Assembly (NCBI GenBank): GCA_030065205.1
Contig: JASJDN010000062.1
Span: 1 to 32,989, forward strand
Length of the DNA stretch: 32,989 nucleotides
DNA from: Crocosphaera sp.
GTDB taxonomy: Bacteria > Cyanobacteriota > Cyanobacteriia > Cyanobacteriales > Microcystaceae
Direction: 5' to 3'
Part shown: positions 23,602-31,484 of the stretch, one piece after another
How positions within the stretch are numbered: position 1 is the stretch's first letter
Layout: each line of letters begins with the position of its first letter
Notes under the pieces: model-generated
Database searches by the model: none
What the model was told of the DNA's origin: nothing
What the model saw: the letters and a program-made list of their open reading frames with translations, nothing else
Made by a program: the position numbers and the translations under genes

Positions 23602-24332
23602 AGGGAATTTTCTTGAGACCAAGCTGGATGAGAAAATAAAGAAGCAGTTACCCTAACCCCTCTTAGTTGATTTAATAAGGGTAAATGACCAATGGGTGCG
23701 CTCAAATCCCAAGTAAATTGATTAGGGTACTGCGTCCAATTATTAGCTTGTTTCCAGCCAATTTTTGGCCATAATTTGTTAAAGTCTTTTCCCACAGATA
23801 ACCACAGTTTTCGCTGCACCGAAAAGCCAAATTTTCCTTCTGAATGTAACCACCATAAAGCATTAATGGTCTGTAAATCTATTGTTGGAAACTGCTCCAC
23901 TTCCGTAAAATACACCCACTTACGTTGTATGGCCCCTTCTCCTGCTAATTCACACAAAAGATGACGGGTTAAGGTATCTGCATCTTGAAACTTTTGCTCA
24001 ACCAGTAATTGATTCAGGGGTTTATAATTGATGTCTCGTTGAGAGTTAAGGGGGATAACGCCATCAGAAAAATGGGTTTGTATAAATTCTTCTGTGAGGG
24101 GGTTGTTTAAGCGATACAGACTACCGTAAATTTTGCCGCGCACAATATCAGGTTCATTTGTCTGTGATCCTTGTAAAAATTTCATTAAGACTTGCCAACC
24201 TCCTTCTCCCATACTCATTAGTTGAGGGATTAATCGAAGTTGATCTTTTTGGTTCCCGTTAAGAAACTGCTCCCTAAGTTGGGAGAGATTATGGTCTGTA
24301 TTATCAATTGTAGCGGTTTGCTGGTCGGTCAT
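23598..24332 (-). CDS. gun4: Gun4 tetrapyrrole-binding regulator
   Basis: A 244-residue protein with the two-domain layout of Synechocystis Gun4: an N-terminal helical-bundle (about 1-85; LIPQLMSMGEGGWQVLMKFL) and the C-terminal GUN4 core, with LTRHLLCELAGEGAIQRKWV, TINALWWLHSEGKFGFSVQR and GKDFNKLWPKIGWK, ending GHLPLLNQLRGVRV. Gun4 binds protoporphyrin IX and its Mg form and stimulates the H subunit of Mg-chelatase in chlorophyll synthesis. The core residues of the porphyrin pocket region appear intact. It is convergent with the permease gene, with a 4-base overlap. This is one of the clearest cyanobacterial markers in the window. Confidence 0.95.
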   Translation of the reverse strand: MTDQQTATIDNTDHNLSQLREQFLNGNQKDQLRLIPQLMSMGEGGWQVLMKFLQGSQTNEPDIVRGKIYGSLYRLNNPLTEEFIQTHFSDGVIPLNSQRDINYKPLNQLLVEQKFQDADTLTRHLLCELAGEGAIQRKWVYFTEVEQFPTIDLQTINALWWLHSEGKFGFSVQRKLWLSVGKDFNKLWPKIGWKQANNWTQYPNQFTWDLSAPIGHLPLLNQLRGVRVTASLFSHPAWSQENSL

Positions 24333-24514
24333 GAAACTATCCGTTGAGACTCTACAGTCATATATTTTTTCCTTAGCTTAATACTGAATTAATATCCGTC
24401 AATCTAAGGGTTAATCCATACGACTGTCTGATAAGGATCGAGGACAATGATTGCTCATTGACCGCTACTAATATTATCTCAAAAAGAGGTTCACTTTAGA
24501 AGAGAAATTCTTGA

Positions 24515-24751
24515 TTAATTTAACTCGTGACCAATAATTTCGGGTTCGGTAAACTCGTCTGACATCTCTAAAACAGCGCGTATGACGGGTTTCATCATAG
24601 GAGTGTCAGCATTTTCATTGTCTTGATGACGACAGCGTTTGGCTCGTCTCGATACTTGTACCACCACACGATAACGGTTTGAAGCGGCACTCATCAAACG
24701 ATCAGCCCGCTCTACCATTTCAGCAGCATTGACGGGAAAATGTCTAGCCAT
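24515..24751 (-). CDS. rpoZ: DNA-directed RNA polymerase subunit omega
   Basis: A 78-residue protein matching cyanobacterial RpoZ: ERADRLMSAASNRYRVVVQV, then SRRAKRCR and KPVIRAVLEMSDEFTEPEII. Omega helps fold and assemble beta-prime into core RNA polymerase and in cyanobacteria supports association of the primary sigma factor. Normal length, no defects. It is upstream of gun4 on the same strand, 182 bases away, with no terminator that I can identify between them. Confidence 0.93.
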   Translation of the reverse strand: MARHFPVNAAEMVERADRLMSAASNRYRVVVQVSRRAKRCRHQDNENADTPMMKPVIRAVLEMSDEFTEPEIIGHELN

Positions 24752-24904
24752 TTTATTTAATGATTAATAAGTATTTCTTTAAGACTAGCAAACCAGGGTA
24801 AAGAGTAATTGAAGGTTAGACTAGGAAAAAATTAATATTAATCAAAAAAAATCTCAAAACTGTAACCGCACGTTTTTATAGGAGTTAGTCAAGGATCAAT
24901 CTTT

Positions 24905-25042
24905 TTAAAAATCTGATACTTCCTCACCATTTATATCAACTCCATAGCTATTCATCAGCCTTAATAAATAGTAACTTTCTAGATTACTTTCAGTGGGTTC
25001 AACTTCTGGGTACATAATCTTAACTAATTCGGTGGTTGGCAT
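24905..25042 (-). CDS. Possible 45-residue small protein
   Basis: Minus-strand frame from ATG (25042) to TAA (24905-24907): begins MPTTELVKIMYPEVEPTESN, continues with LESYYLLRLMNSYGVDI and ends EEVSDF. Strongly acidic, probably helical. AGGAA lies about 10 bases ahead of the ATG and a TATAGT hexamer is found a little further upstream. It is on the same strand and 154 bases upstream of rpoZ. The rest of the 566-base stretch between rpoZ and ylqF holds a 17-bp palindrome (25159-25175), an inverted repeat TTTATGT/ACATAAA (25201-25224) and a doubled TATTAAGT (25261-25278), but no other gene. Confidence 0.45.
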   Translation of the reverse strand: MPTTELVKIMYPEVEPTESNLESYYLLRLMNSYGVDINGEEVSDF

Positions 25043-25158
25043 AACTTTGTTGTTCCTAATCAATTAACTATATTGTCTGCTTTATTTTTACAATTGCCTG
25101 TGTTGACTATCATTGATGCTCTGTGATCTTTATCAAAAAAGATTGATTCTATGCTAAT

Positions 25159-25175
25159 TTTACTGTTACAGTAAA
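25159..25175. promoter_or_regulatory. 17-bp perfect palindrome, operator-like
   Basis: TTTACTGT-T-ACAGTAAA: 8-bp perfect arms around one base, 117 bases upstream of the possible small protein gene at 25042 and downstream of ylqF. Its size and symmetry fit a dimeric repressor site. It does not fit the cyanobacterial LexA consensus I know. Confidence 0.4.
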
Positions 25176-25317
25176 TACTTAATTAGTGAACAAAAATAGT
25201 TTTATGTCAGTGATAGAACATAAATGAAATTAACTACTTAAAAGAATTCAACAGTTCTTATATTAAGTCGTATTAAGTATAGGCTTAAAATCCATCAAAA
25301 AAATGCTTTTCTTCCAT

Positions 25318-26163
25318 TTATTGCTCATTGGCAGACGGTAATTCTAAAGGTATTTGTCCCATGATTCCTTTTCTAAAATCATTTAATAGCTGCATCGTTG
25401 CTCTTTCTTTATCTCCTTTATATCGGGTATTACCTAAAATTTCAATGTAGTCTTCCCCCGTAATTTCCTGGGGATCAAGTTGATAGCGAGATAACAAAAC
25501 TTTCTCAAACTTCAACTTAACTAATAAATCAACTAATGCTGCTCCAATTTGTTGATTATCGTAAGCTGCTTCGCCAATATCTTCACAGATGGCCAACTTT
25601 ACTGCATTGTCTTGATTATCTAACCTCACTGGAATAATCCCAGGTGCGTCTAATAGTTCGAGATCGTCAGAAATTCGTATCCATTTCAACTGACGAGTAA
25701 CTCCAGCACGTCTGGCACTGGCTACTACCTTACGTCCCAATAAACGGTTAATTAAAGCAGATTTTCCCACATTAGGAAAACCAATAACCACTGCTCTAAC
25801 CGCACGGGGACGCATTCCGCGATCGCGTCTCCTCTGGTTCATATGTACCCCTGCTGCCTGTGCTGCTTTTTTGAGAGATTTAATCCCTTTTCCTTGTTTG
25901 GCGTTGGTACAATACAGTGTCTCTCCTTGCTCAGTAAACCAGCTTAACCAACCCTGACGAACGGATTCTGGTATCATGTCCATGCGGTTGAGTACCACCA
26001 GTCTCGGTTTATCCCCTATCCATCCTGGAACGTCTGGATGATGGGATGCTAAGGGAATACGAGCATCTAACACTTCAAAGATAACATCCACACGGTTAAG
26101 TTGTTCTTTGAGTTGTCGTTCGGCCTTGGCAATATGGCCAGGATACCATTGAATGAGGGGCAT
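25318..26163 (-). CDS. ylqF: Ribosome biogenesis GTPase YlqF/RbgA
   Basis: A 281-residue circularly permuted GTPase: the G4 motif NRMD (59-62) comes before G1 GFPNVGKS (128-135) and G3 DAPG (172-175), the order diagnostic of YlqF/RbgA. The N-terminal WYPGHIAKAERQLKEQL block is typical. C-terminal helical domain with YRLDPQEITG-like RYQLDPQEITGEDYIEILG. RbgA acts in late assembly of the 50S ribosomal subunit. The ATG at 26163 begins MPLIQWYPGH, as in the family. Divergent from recJ across 159 bases, which contain a triple heptamer repeat. Confidence 0.94.
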   Translation of the reverse strand: MPLIQWYPGHIAKAERQLKEQLNRVDVIFEVLDARIPLASHHPDVPGWIGDKPRLVVLNRMDMIPESVRQGWLSWFTEQGETLYCTNAKQGKGIKSLKKAAQAAGVHMNQRRRDRGMRPRAVRAVVIGFPNVGKSALINRLLGRKVVASARRAGVTRQLKWIRISDDLELLDAPGIIPVRLDNQDNAVKLAICEDIGEAAYDNQQIGAALVDLLVKLKFEKVLLSRYQLDPQEITGEDYIEILGNTRYKGDKERATMQLLNDFRKGIMGQIPLELPSANEQ

Positions 26164-26172
26164 AAGATTAAT

Positions 26173-26193
26173 GAAGTCAGAAGTCAGAAGTCA
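26173..26193. repeat. Short tandem repeat, three GAAGTCA units
   Basis: Three exact copies of the heptamer GAAGTCA, followed by GAA. Heptanucleotide tandem repeats (STRR) of this kind are common between cyanobacterial genes. It lies in the divergent ylqF-recJ promoter region. Confidence 0.8.
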
Positions 26194-26322
26194 GAAATTG
26201 TTGAAAACAAAAGAATATTTAATCCTCGCTCCAAAAACTTTCTGCTTTTAGAAGCCGAGTCTTAGATTCTATTGTCTCGATAATTGTTACAATAGTCTTC
26301 TTAAATTATAGAAGACGTTTGC

Positions 26323-28287
26323 ATGAAATTACCAGATCAACGGTGGTATATTGCCTCTCCTAACCCAGAGCAAGTTAAAATATTAGTAGCAGAAACAGGC
26401 TTATCTCCTTTACTCGCTCAGGTCATTTTAAATCGAGGAATTGATAGTCCTAAGTTGGCACAGGTTTATATTACCCCAGATGTAGAAAGTTTGCCCGATC
26501 CCTTGGACGAATTTCCTGATTTATTCCCGAGCATTGAACTATTAAAAGAAGCCATCGAAACAGGTGAAAAGATTGCAATTTGTGGAGATTATGATGCTGA
26601 TGGAATGACTAGCACTTCTTTATTATTAAGAGCGTTTAATCATTTAGGGGGAGATGCTTATTATGAAATTCCTAGTCGAATGAAAGATGGTTATGGCATT
26701 AATGAAAGAATTGTCGAAAAGTTTGCAGAAGAAGGAGTCGGAGTCATTTTGACGGTTGATAATGGTATTGCTGCCTATGATCCTATCAAACTTGCTGTGG
26801 AATTAGGGTTAACAGTTATTATTACCGATCATCATGATCTACCTGAAAAGTTACCGCCGGCTGATGCCATTTTAAATCCTAAATTATTACCTCTACAGTC
26901 TCCTTATCGGGGTTTAGCTGGTGTAGGTGTTGCCTATATTTTAGCGGTAACTCTGGCTGAAAAATTTAACAAAAGAGAGGAAATTATTGATGCTTTATTA
27001 GAACTATTTACCTTAGGAACGATCGCAGATTTAGCTCCATTAGTTGGGGTTAATCGTCGTTGGCTAAAAAAGGGGTTAAAACAGTTACCCAATTCACAAT
27101 TAGCAGGGATTCAAGCCTTAATGCAAGTAGCAGGAGTTAGTGAAGAACAAAAACAATTAAAGCCAGATGATATTGGTTTTAAATTAGGTCCAAGAATTAA
27201 CGCAGTGGGACGTATTGGTGATCCACAAACTGCCATTGAACTATTAACAACTGATGACCCAGGAATGGCATTAGAACGGGCAATGCAATGCGAACAAATC
27301 AATGGAAAACGAAAAACTTTATGTGAAGAAATTGAAAAAGAAGCCATCCATTTAATTAGAACAACTCCGATTGATTATAAAAAAGATAGGGTTTTAGTTG
27401 TTATTAATTATAAATGGCATCATGGGGTTATTGGTATTGTTGCCTCGCGTTTAGTTGAGCGTTATGGTGTTCCTGTTTTTATTGGTACGTATGAAGAAGA
27501 CGATACCAGTAAAATTAGGGGATCAGCGAGGGGAATTGAAGAATTTAATATCTTTGAAGCTTTGGTCTATTGTGATAATTTATTGGGAAAATATGGAGGA
27601 CATAAAGCAGCCGGTGGGTTTGGTTTAAAAGCTGAAAATTTAACCGCATTTAAAGAAAAATTGAGTGAATTTGCTCATCGATTATTAGACCCATCCCATC
27701 TTAAACCTTTAGTCAAAATTGATGGACAAGCGGATTTTCAACAGTTAAACGCTCAGTTATATCAACATATTGATAGTTTACAACCGTGGGGCATCGCAAA
27801 TGCCTTTCCTGTGTTTTGGACTCCTAATGTAAAAATCTTAGAACAAAGAACCGTGGGCAAAAATCATTTAAAATTAGTGTTAGGTCAAGAAGATGGTCAA
27901 GAAATGAAAGCGATCGCTTGGCGGTTTGGTTCCTATTTTCCCTTACCCAAACGGTTAGATATTGCTTATAAATTGACTGAAAATCATTGGAATGGTAACG
28001 TTAATATTGAATTAGAAATAGTAGGTATTCGTTTACCTGCTTCGGCAAAAATAAAACCTGAAAATAGTTTTATTTATCAAGGAAAAGAATATATTTGTCA
28101 TTATTCAGAACAAGAGAAAGAATTAAGGATTAAAAATACTCAAGGAAAAGTTTTAGCTATTCGCAAAGGACAACGAAAAGGATTATTAGGAATTAATCGT
28201 CAAGAAGCAAAAGAAGTCGATGTTACGAAAAAGCCTTATTTTGATATAATAAAAGTAGCGATGAATACGTTAAATTTAACTAAGTAA
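26323..28287 (+). CDS. recJ: Single-stranded-DNA-specific exonuclease RecJ
   Basis: A 654-residue DHH-family 5'-3' exonuclease. Seen: GDYDADGMTSTSLLLRAF with D89, D91 and D93 as metal ligands, VDNGIAA, the DHH motif ITDHHDLPE (D169-H171), GLAGVGVAYILA, the DHHA1 region HHGVIGIVASRLVERYG, and GKYGGHKAAGGFGLK; a C-terminal OB-type domain (about 455-560) and a further 90 residues follow. It degrades single-stranded DNA in recombination and mismatch repair. The C-terminal extension of about 80 residues (YICHYSEQEKELRIKNTQGK) is beyond the E. coli enzyme and common in cyanobacteria as far as I recall. Convergent with the Imm53 gene, 18 bases apart. Confidence 0.95.
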   Translation: MKLPDQRWYIASPNPEQVKILVAETGLSPLLAQVILNRGIDSPKLAQVYITPDVESLPDPLDEFPDLFPSIELLKEAIETGEKIAICGDYDADGMTSTSLLLRAFNHLGGDAYYEIPSRMKDGYGINERIVEKFAEEGVGVILTVDNGIAAYDPIKLAVELGLTVIITDHHDLPEKLPPADAILNPKLLPLQSPYRGLAGVGVAYILAVTLAEKFNKREEIIDALLELFTLGTIADLAPLVGVNRRWLKKGLKQLPNSQLAGIQALMQVAGVSEEQKQLKPDDIGFKLGPRINAVGRIGDPQTAIELLTTDDPGMALERAMQCEQINGKRKTLCEEIEKEAIHLIRTTPIDYKKDRVLVVINYKWHHGVIGIVASRLVERYGVPVFIGTYEEDDTSKIRGSARGIEEFNIFEALVYCDNLLGKYGGHKAAGGFGLKAENLTAFKEKLSEFAHRLLDPSHLKPLVKIDGQADFQQLNAQLYQHIDSLQPWGIANAFPVFWTPNVKILEQRTVGKNHLKLVLGQEDGQEMKAIAWRFGSYFPLPKRLDIAYKLTENHWNGNVNIELEIVGIRLPASAKIKPENSFIYQGKEYICHYSEQEKELRIKNTQGKVLAIRKGQRKGLLGINRQEAKEVDVTKKPYFDIIKVAMNTLNLTK

Positions 28288-28305
28288 TTAATCATTAATT
28301 GTTGT

Positions 28306-28611
28306 CTAGTTGTGATATTTTGATTCAACCCAATCTTGAAATATATTCAAAATTTCTAACAAATTAAAAGAACCTCCTGCACCTTGAAATCTTCCATCTT
28401 TTACAGAACAATCAATCCAGTCATGATCAGAACGCTTAATTGACACCTTATCAAACTGATACTTGTCAACTTCTGTTTCCACTAAATCAATAATAACTAA
28501 CCAACCCGGATTATCTAAGGTTTTAATATCAATGCCATACCTATGTTCCCAATCTTCATTACACTGAGAATTATACCAATTTTGTAGCCAAATAAAAGGG
28601 TTAGTTTCCAT
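28306..28611 (-). CDS. Immunity protein 53 family protein (orphan)
   Basis: About 101 residues from the ATG at 28611 (METNPFIWLQNWY), which has GGAAA upstream; an in-frame ATG nine codons earlier is less likely. The Imm53 pattern is well kept: WLQNWYNSQCNEDWEHRYGI, TLDNPGW, DWIDCSVKDGRFQGAGGSFN, then LLEILNIFQDWVE. Imm53 proteins protect against toxins of polymorphic secretion systems, usually encoded next to the toxin. No toxin gene is present here. Upstream lies a 30-codon frame overlapping the start by 11 bases, possibly the leftover of a neighbour. Orphan immunity genes are common and may give protection from related strains. Confidence 0.85.
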   Translation of the reverse strand: METNPFIWLQNWYNSQCNEDWEHRYGIDIKTLDNPGWLVIIDLVETEVDKYQFDKVSIKRSDHDWIDCSVKDGRFQGAGGSFNLLEILNIFQDWVESKYHN

Positions 28612-28693
28612 GATTATTTCCGAATAAAATAGGGACAATTTCTTCAGCGAATCCTAGATATTCTTCATAAAAATAAGGATTTTTGGGGGTCAT
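28601..28693 (-). other. 30-codon frame overlapping the Imm53 start, possible remnant
   Basis: From the ATG at 28693 reads MTPKNPYFYEEYLGFAEEIV and stops at 28601-28603, 11 bases inside the Imm53 gene. The composition is protein-like and the overlap suggests former coupling. I cannot assign it; it may be the truncated start of a lost gene, a small protein, or chance. Confidence 0.3.
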
Positions 28694-28995
28694 GGGTTCT
28701 AAATTAATTAAAATACTATAGACTTAATTACATAAACTCATTATAATGTCAACGTTATTAAGGCTGCAATAAAAGTTATTAAAAAACAATTAAAATATAA
28801 AGATATATAACAAAAAGATTCTTATCTCAGAGATGACTTCTATAATTCCCCATAGATAAACTTCTTAGAGAAATCAAGTTCCCTAATTATTAATCCTCTT
28901 GAGGGGATTAGTTGTTTAATTAAAGTATTATTGACCATTGCGTAAGAAGTTTCAGCGTCGTCAAATTTATTGTGAATAGACATTAGGATTTGCAG
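28694..28995. other. AT-rich intergenic region upstream of the protease gene
   Basis: No gene is visible in these 302 bases. A hairpin TAATCCTC-TTGA-GGGGATTA (28891-28910; 8 pairs, one of them T-G) lies about 85 bases ahead of the protease start. AGGA (28985-28988) is the ribosome site for the ATG at 28996. Confidence 0.45.
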
Positions 28996-30552
28996 ATGAA
29001 AATTATGTTAAAAAGTCTTACTTTGGTCAAGACTTGGTTAATTGTTGCTTTGTTAGTAATGGTGACAGGGTTTGCTACACCCGTGCTAGCAATGGAGACT
29101 CAAGGAATTACGGAGCCGATGCTTTTCCAACCGGCTCAACGGAACTATGCTTTACGTATCATTAATGGCGTTGATACAGGAGAAGATGAATTTCCTTGGG
29201 TGGTGAGTATTGGTACTGCTTTTGGTTCAAGTAGTAACCTTTTTCAGCGTCATTTTTGCGGAGGTTCTTATATTGGGGATCAATGGGTATTGACTGCGGC
29301 ACATTGTATTCTGGATGCAAATAATAATCTTGCCAGTCCTTTTAGTATTAATGTGACGGTAGGCGATCGCGATTTACGTAATATTGCAGACTTAGAAGTT
29401 CTCAATGTTAGTAATGTCATTCCCCATCCTGACTATACCGGGAATGTAACGCAGGGAGCCGATATTGCCTTATTAAAGTTGAGCCGTTCCCCATCTATCC
29501 CAACGGTTAAATTAACGTCTAACCCATCAGAATTAGATGATGCGGGAGTGTCTTCCACCACCATTGGTTGGGGTATTACCGAAGAAGATGAACTATCCCC
29601 CATTCTCCAAAAGGTGAATGTTCCCGTTGTGTCTAATGCAATATGCAATGCACCTGAGTCCTATAATGGACGAATCCAAGATGACATGATCTGTGCCGGC
29701 TTTGAAGAAGGGGGAAAAGATGCTTGTCAGGGGGATAGTGGTGGTCCTTTAATTGCTATGGCTAACGGTAGTCCCGAACTTACCGGAGTGGTCAGTTGGG
29801 GGGCTGGATGCGCTCAGGAAAACAAATATGGCGTTTATACTCGAGTGGCTAAATACGTCGATTGGGTCGCAACTACCACAGGAATCGATTTATCGTCTCC
29901 CAAAGATGATGAGTCCATGCTAGACATATTGAAGCGCATTGAACAGCGTTTAACCAATATTGAGGACAAATTACCCGAATCAAGAATTTCACCCCTTGAA
30001 ACGCCATTTTCCGAATACGAACCCTACGAAGGTCCGAGCGTTTCTGAAACTGATTTAACCTTTGATCGGGCAGCTTTGGAGCGGTCTATTAGTGGATACA
30101 GAAATCGCATTGATAACTGGCCTGGACTGCCGAATTTTAGTGGTCGTGAAGTAACAAGCTTCTTTTCTAACCGATGTGGAGGACACACCAACTCACCACC
30201 CCCCAGAGATATCTGGAATCGTTTTGCTAGAACTTTGGTGGTATTACAGAAACTACGGACTGATTTAGGGGCCCCAATTACCTTAACTAGCGTTTACCGA
30301 GATCCAACCTATAACCGATGTGTTGGGGGTGTAACGGGTTCTGAGCATACTAAAAATCTGGCCATTGACTTTACTTCTAGTACAGGAAATCCCCGACGTT
30401 GGGCCTCTGCCTTAAAATCCTATCGAGGTCGGACTTTTACTGATCCGGCAACAGGGGGAAGTTTTGTGTTTAAGGGTGGAATTGGAACTTATGTGGGTCG
30501 CAATTTCGTTCATATTGATACGAACGGTACAAATAGAGACTGGGATGGTTAA
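28996..30552 (+). CDS. Secreted trypsin-like serine protease fused to an M15-type metallopeptidase domain
   Basis: About 518 residues from ATG 28996 (AGGA 7 bases upstream; the TTG at 28990 is less likely). Signal peptide with hydrophobic core TWLIVALLVMVTGFA and cleavage near VLA. S1 protease domain: activation site R54-IINGV, catalytic H103 (TAAHC), D156 (DIALL) and S248 (GDSGGP), with D242 at the base of the pocket, giving trypsin-like Arg/Lys preference. A short coiled coil follows (MLDILKRIEQRLTNIEDKL, about 314-332), then an M15_3-like domain: SVYRDPTYN, H451 (SEHTKNLAID) with D458, and H506 (FVHID), the expected zinc ligands. M15 enzymes cut D-Ala-containing peptidoglycan peptides. Protease plus wall-peptidase fusion suggests a secreted or periplasmic enzyme activated by cleavage. 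Single gene; terminator downstream. Confidence 0.9.
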   Translation: MKIMLKSLTLVKTWLIVALLVMVTGFATPVLAMETQGITEPMLFQPAQRNYALRIINGVDTGEDEFPWVVSIGTAFGSSSNLFQRHFCGGSYIGDQWVLTAAHCILDANNNLASPFSINVTVGDRDLRNIADLEVLNVSNVIPHPDYTGNVTQGADIALLKLSRSPSIPTVKLTSNPSELDDAGVSSTTIGWGITEEDELSPILQKVNVPVVSNAICNAPESYNGRIQDDMICAGFEEGGKDACQGDSGGPLIAMANGSPELTGVVSWGAGCAQENKYGVYTRVAKYVDWVATTTGIDLSSPKDDESMLDILKRIEQRLTNIEDKLPESRISPLETPFSEYEPYEGPSVSETDLTFDRAALERSISGYRNRIDNWPGLPNFSGREVTSFFSNRCGGHTNSPPPRDIWNRFARTLVVLQKLRTDLGAPITLTSVYRDPTYNRCVGGVTGSEHTKNLAIDFTSSTGNPRRWASALKSYRGRTFTDPATGGSFVFKGGIGTYVGRNFVHIDTNGTNRDWDG

Positions 30553-30600
30553 GACTGTTTGGTTTTCTCAATCTCTGTAAAGTATCAACAAGAAATGAGT

Positions 30601-30638
30601 AAAAAGATGGTTAACTTTAATAGGTGAACCGTCTTTTT
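30601..30638. terminator. Bidirectional intrinsic terminator
   Basis: AAAAAGATGGTTAAC (30601-30615) pairs with GTGAACCGTCTTTTT (30624-30638) with one mismatch and one wobble; 8-base loop. A-run on the left and T-run on the right serve both the protease gene and the convergent META-domain gene, whose stop begins at 30640. Confidence 0.85.
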
Positions 30639-30639
30639 C

Positions 30640-31038
30640 TTATGTTTTCTCAAAAGACAAAATTTCAATATTCTCATCATTAAAGATATGTAGTTTGCCA
30701 TTGAGTATTTCGTAATATTGTGATTGCTGTAAAGCGTTTAAATATTGTTTTTCAAATTGATACAATTCTCCGCCACAAAACTTACGCGTATTTTGGATAG
30801 AGTCAATGGTTAAAAATTTGTTTTTGCTACGATAAGATGCAGAATAGTGATTACAGCCAGAAAATCCTGAGATAGTTTCTCCGTCGAATTCTGCTTCGAC
30901 TATTAGACCTTGAATCATCTTGACAGTATCTATCTTCTCAAGATTCCATCGACCGACTAATTCATTGGCATCAGCAGGATTCATTATTAAAAAAGTTAAG
31001 AGAGCTACAATAACTATGATAGTAGATTTGATGACCAT
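30640..31038 (-). CDS. META domain-containing protein (HslJ-like), exported
   Basis: About 132 residues from the ATG at 31038; a TTG six codons earlier is less likely. N-terminal signal sequence with hydrophobic core STIIVIVALLTFLIM, followed by a single META domain: LVGRWNLEKID, ISGFSGCNHYSASY (the family's G-x-x-G-C-N motif), a second cysteine in TRKFCGGE, and a C-terminal strand LHIFNDENIEILSF. META proteins such as HslJ are envelope proteins linked to stress and antibiotic resistance in other bacteria; the biochemical role is unknown. The two conserved cysteines could form a disulphide. It faces the protease gene across a shared terminator. Confidence 0.8.
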   Translation of the reverse strand: MVIKSTIIVIVALLTFLIMNPADANELVGRWNLEKIDTVKMIQGLIVEAEFDGETISGFSGCNHYSASYRSKNKFLTIDSIQNTRKFCGGELYQFEKQYLNALQQSQYYEILNGKLHIFNDENIEILSFEKT

Positions 31039-31188
31039 TTCAAATAACACGAACAACTCTAGTGTTTAAACCATCAATAGGGACAAAAATAAACATTTCT
31101 TTGATCAAAAATCTGGATGGATTTTCCGAAAAAAGTGATAATCATGTTTATGGATGTCCCAGTTGTTATCTTATTTCAGTATTCGTTA

Positions 31189-31386
31189 TTAATCCTCCAC
31201 TGTATGACCGGCTTCGGTAATAATTTCTTTAATGGTTTCTGTCGAAGCATCGCTATCTACAGTGACCATTTTTGAGTCTACATCAATAGAAACTTTTGCA
31301 TCTGGTTTTTGTCCTTCAATGGCTTTTGTGATGGTATCAGCGCAACCACCGCAAGCAATACTGGGAACTTTTAAAGTAATGGTCAT
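31189..31386 (-). CDS. Copper chaperone, heavy-metal-associated domain (Atx1-like)
   Basis: A 65-residue ferredoxin-like HMA protein. The metal-binding loop is IACGGC with C12 and C15, and the C-terminal ITEAGHTVED keeps the histidine that in Synechocystis Atx1 also contacts copper. Length and sequence closely follow that protein as I remember it. It would carry Cu(I) from import to the thylakoid copper ATPase for plastocyanin and cytochrome oxidase. No copper ATPase gene is adjacent. No CsoR- or CopR-type site could be recognised upstream. Confidence 0.9.
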   Translation of the reverse strand: MTITLKVPSIACGGCADTITKAIEGQKPDAKVSIDVDSKMVTVDSDASTETIKEIITEAGHTVED

Positions 31387-31484
31387 AACAAATACATTAA
31401 TTGAACATAATTTGACTCTTTGATCATAATTTTATACTGGTTAAAGTTGACGGATTTTAACAAAAAATTTGTTTTGACTTAGGG

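Noticed and set aside
20534..24332. A tetrapyrrole gene cluster formed by cobJ and gun4
   Set aside because: They are on opposite strands, with a metal permease between them; adjacency is probably incidental.
26173..26193. CRISPR-like repeat
   Set aside because: Three directly adjacent heptamers with no spacers; an ordinary cyanobacterial short tandem repeat.
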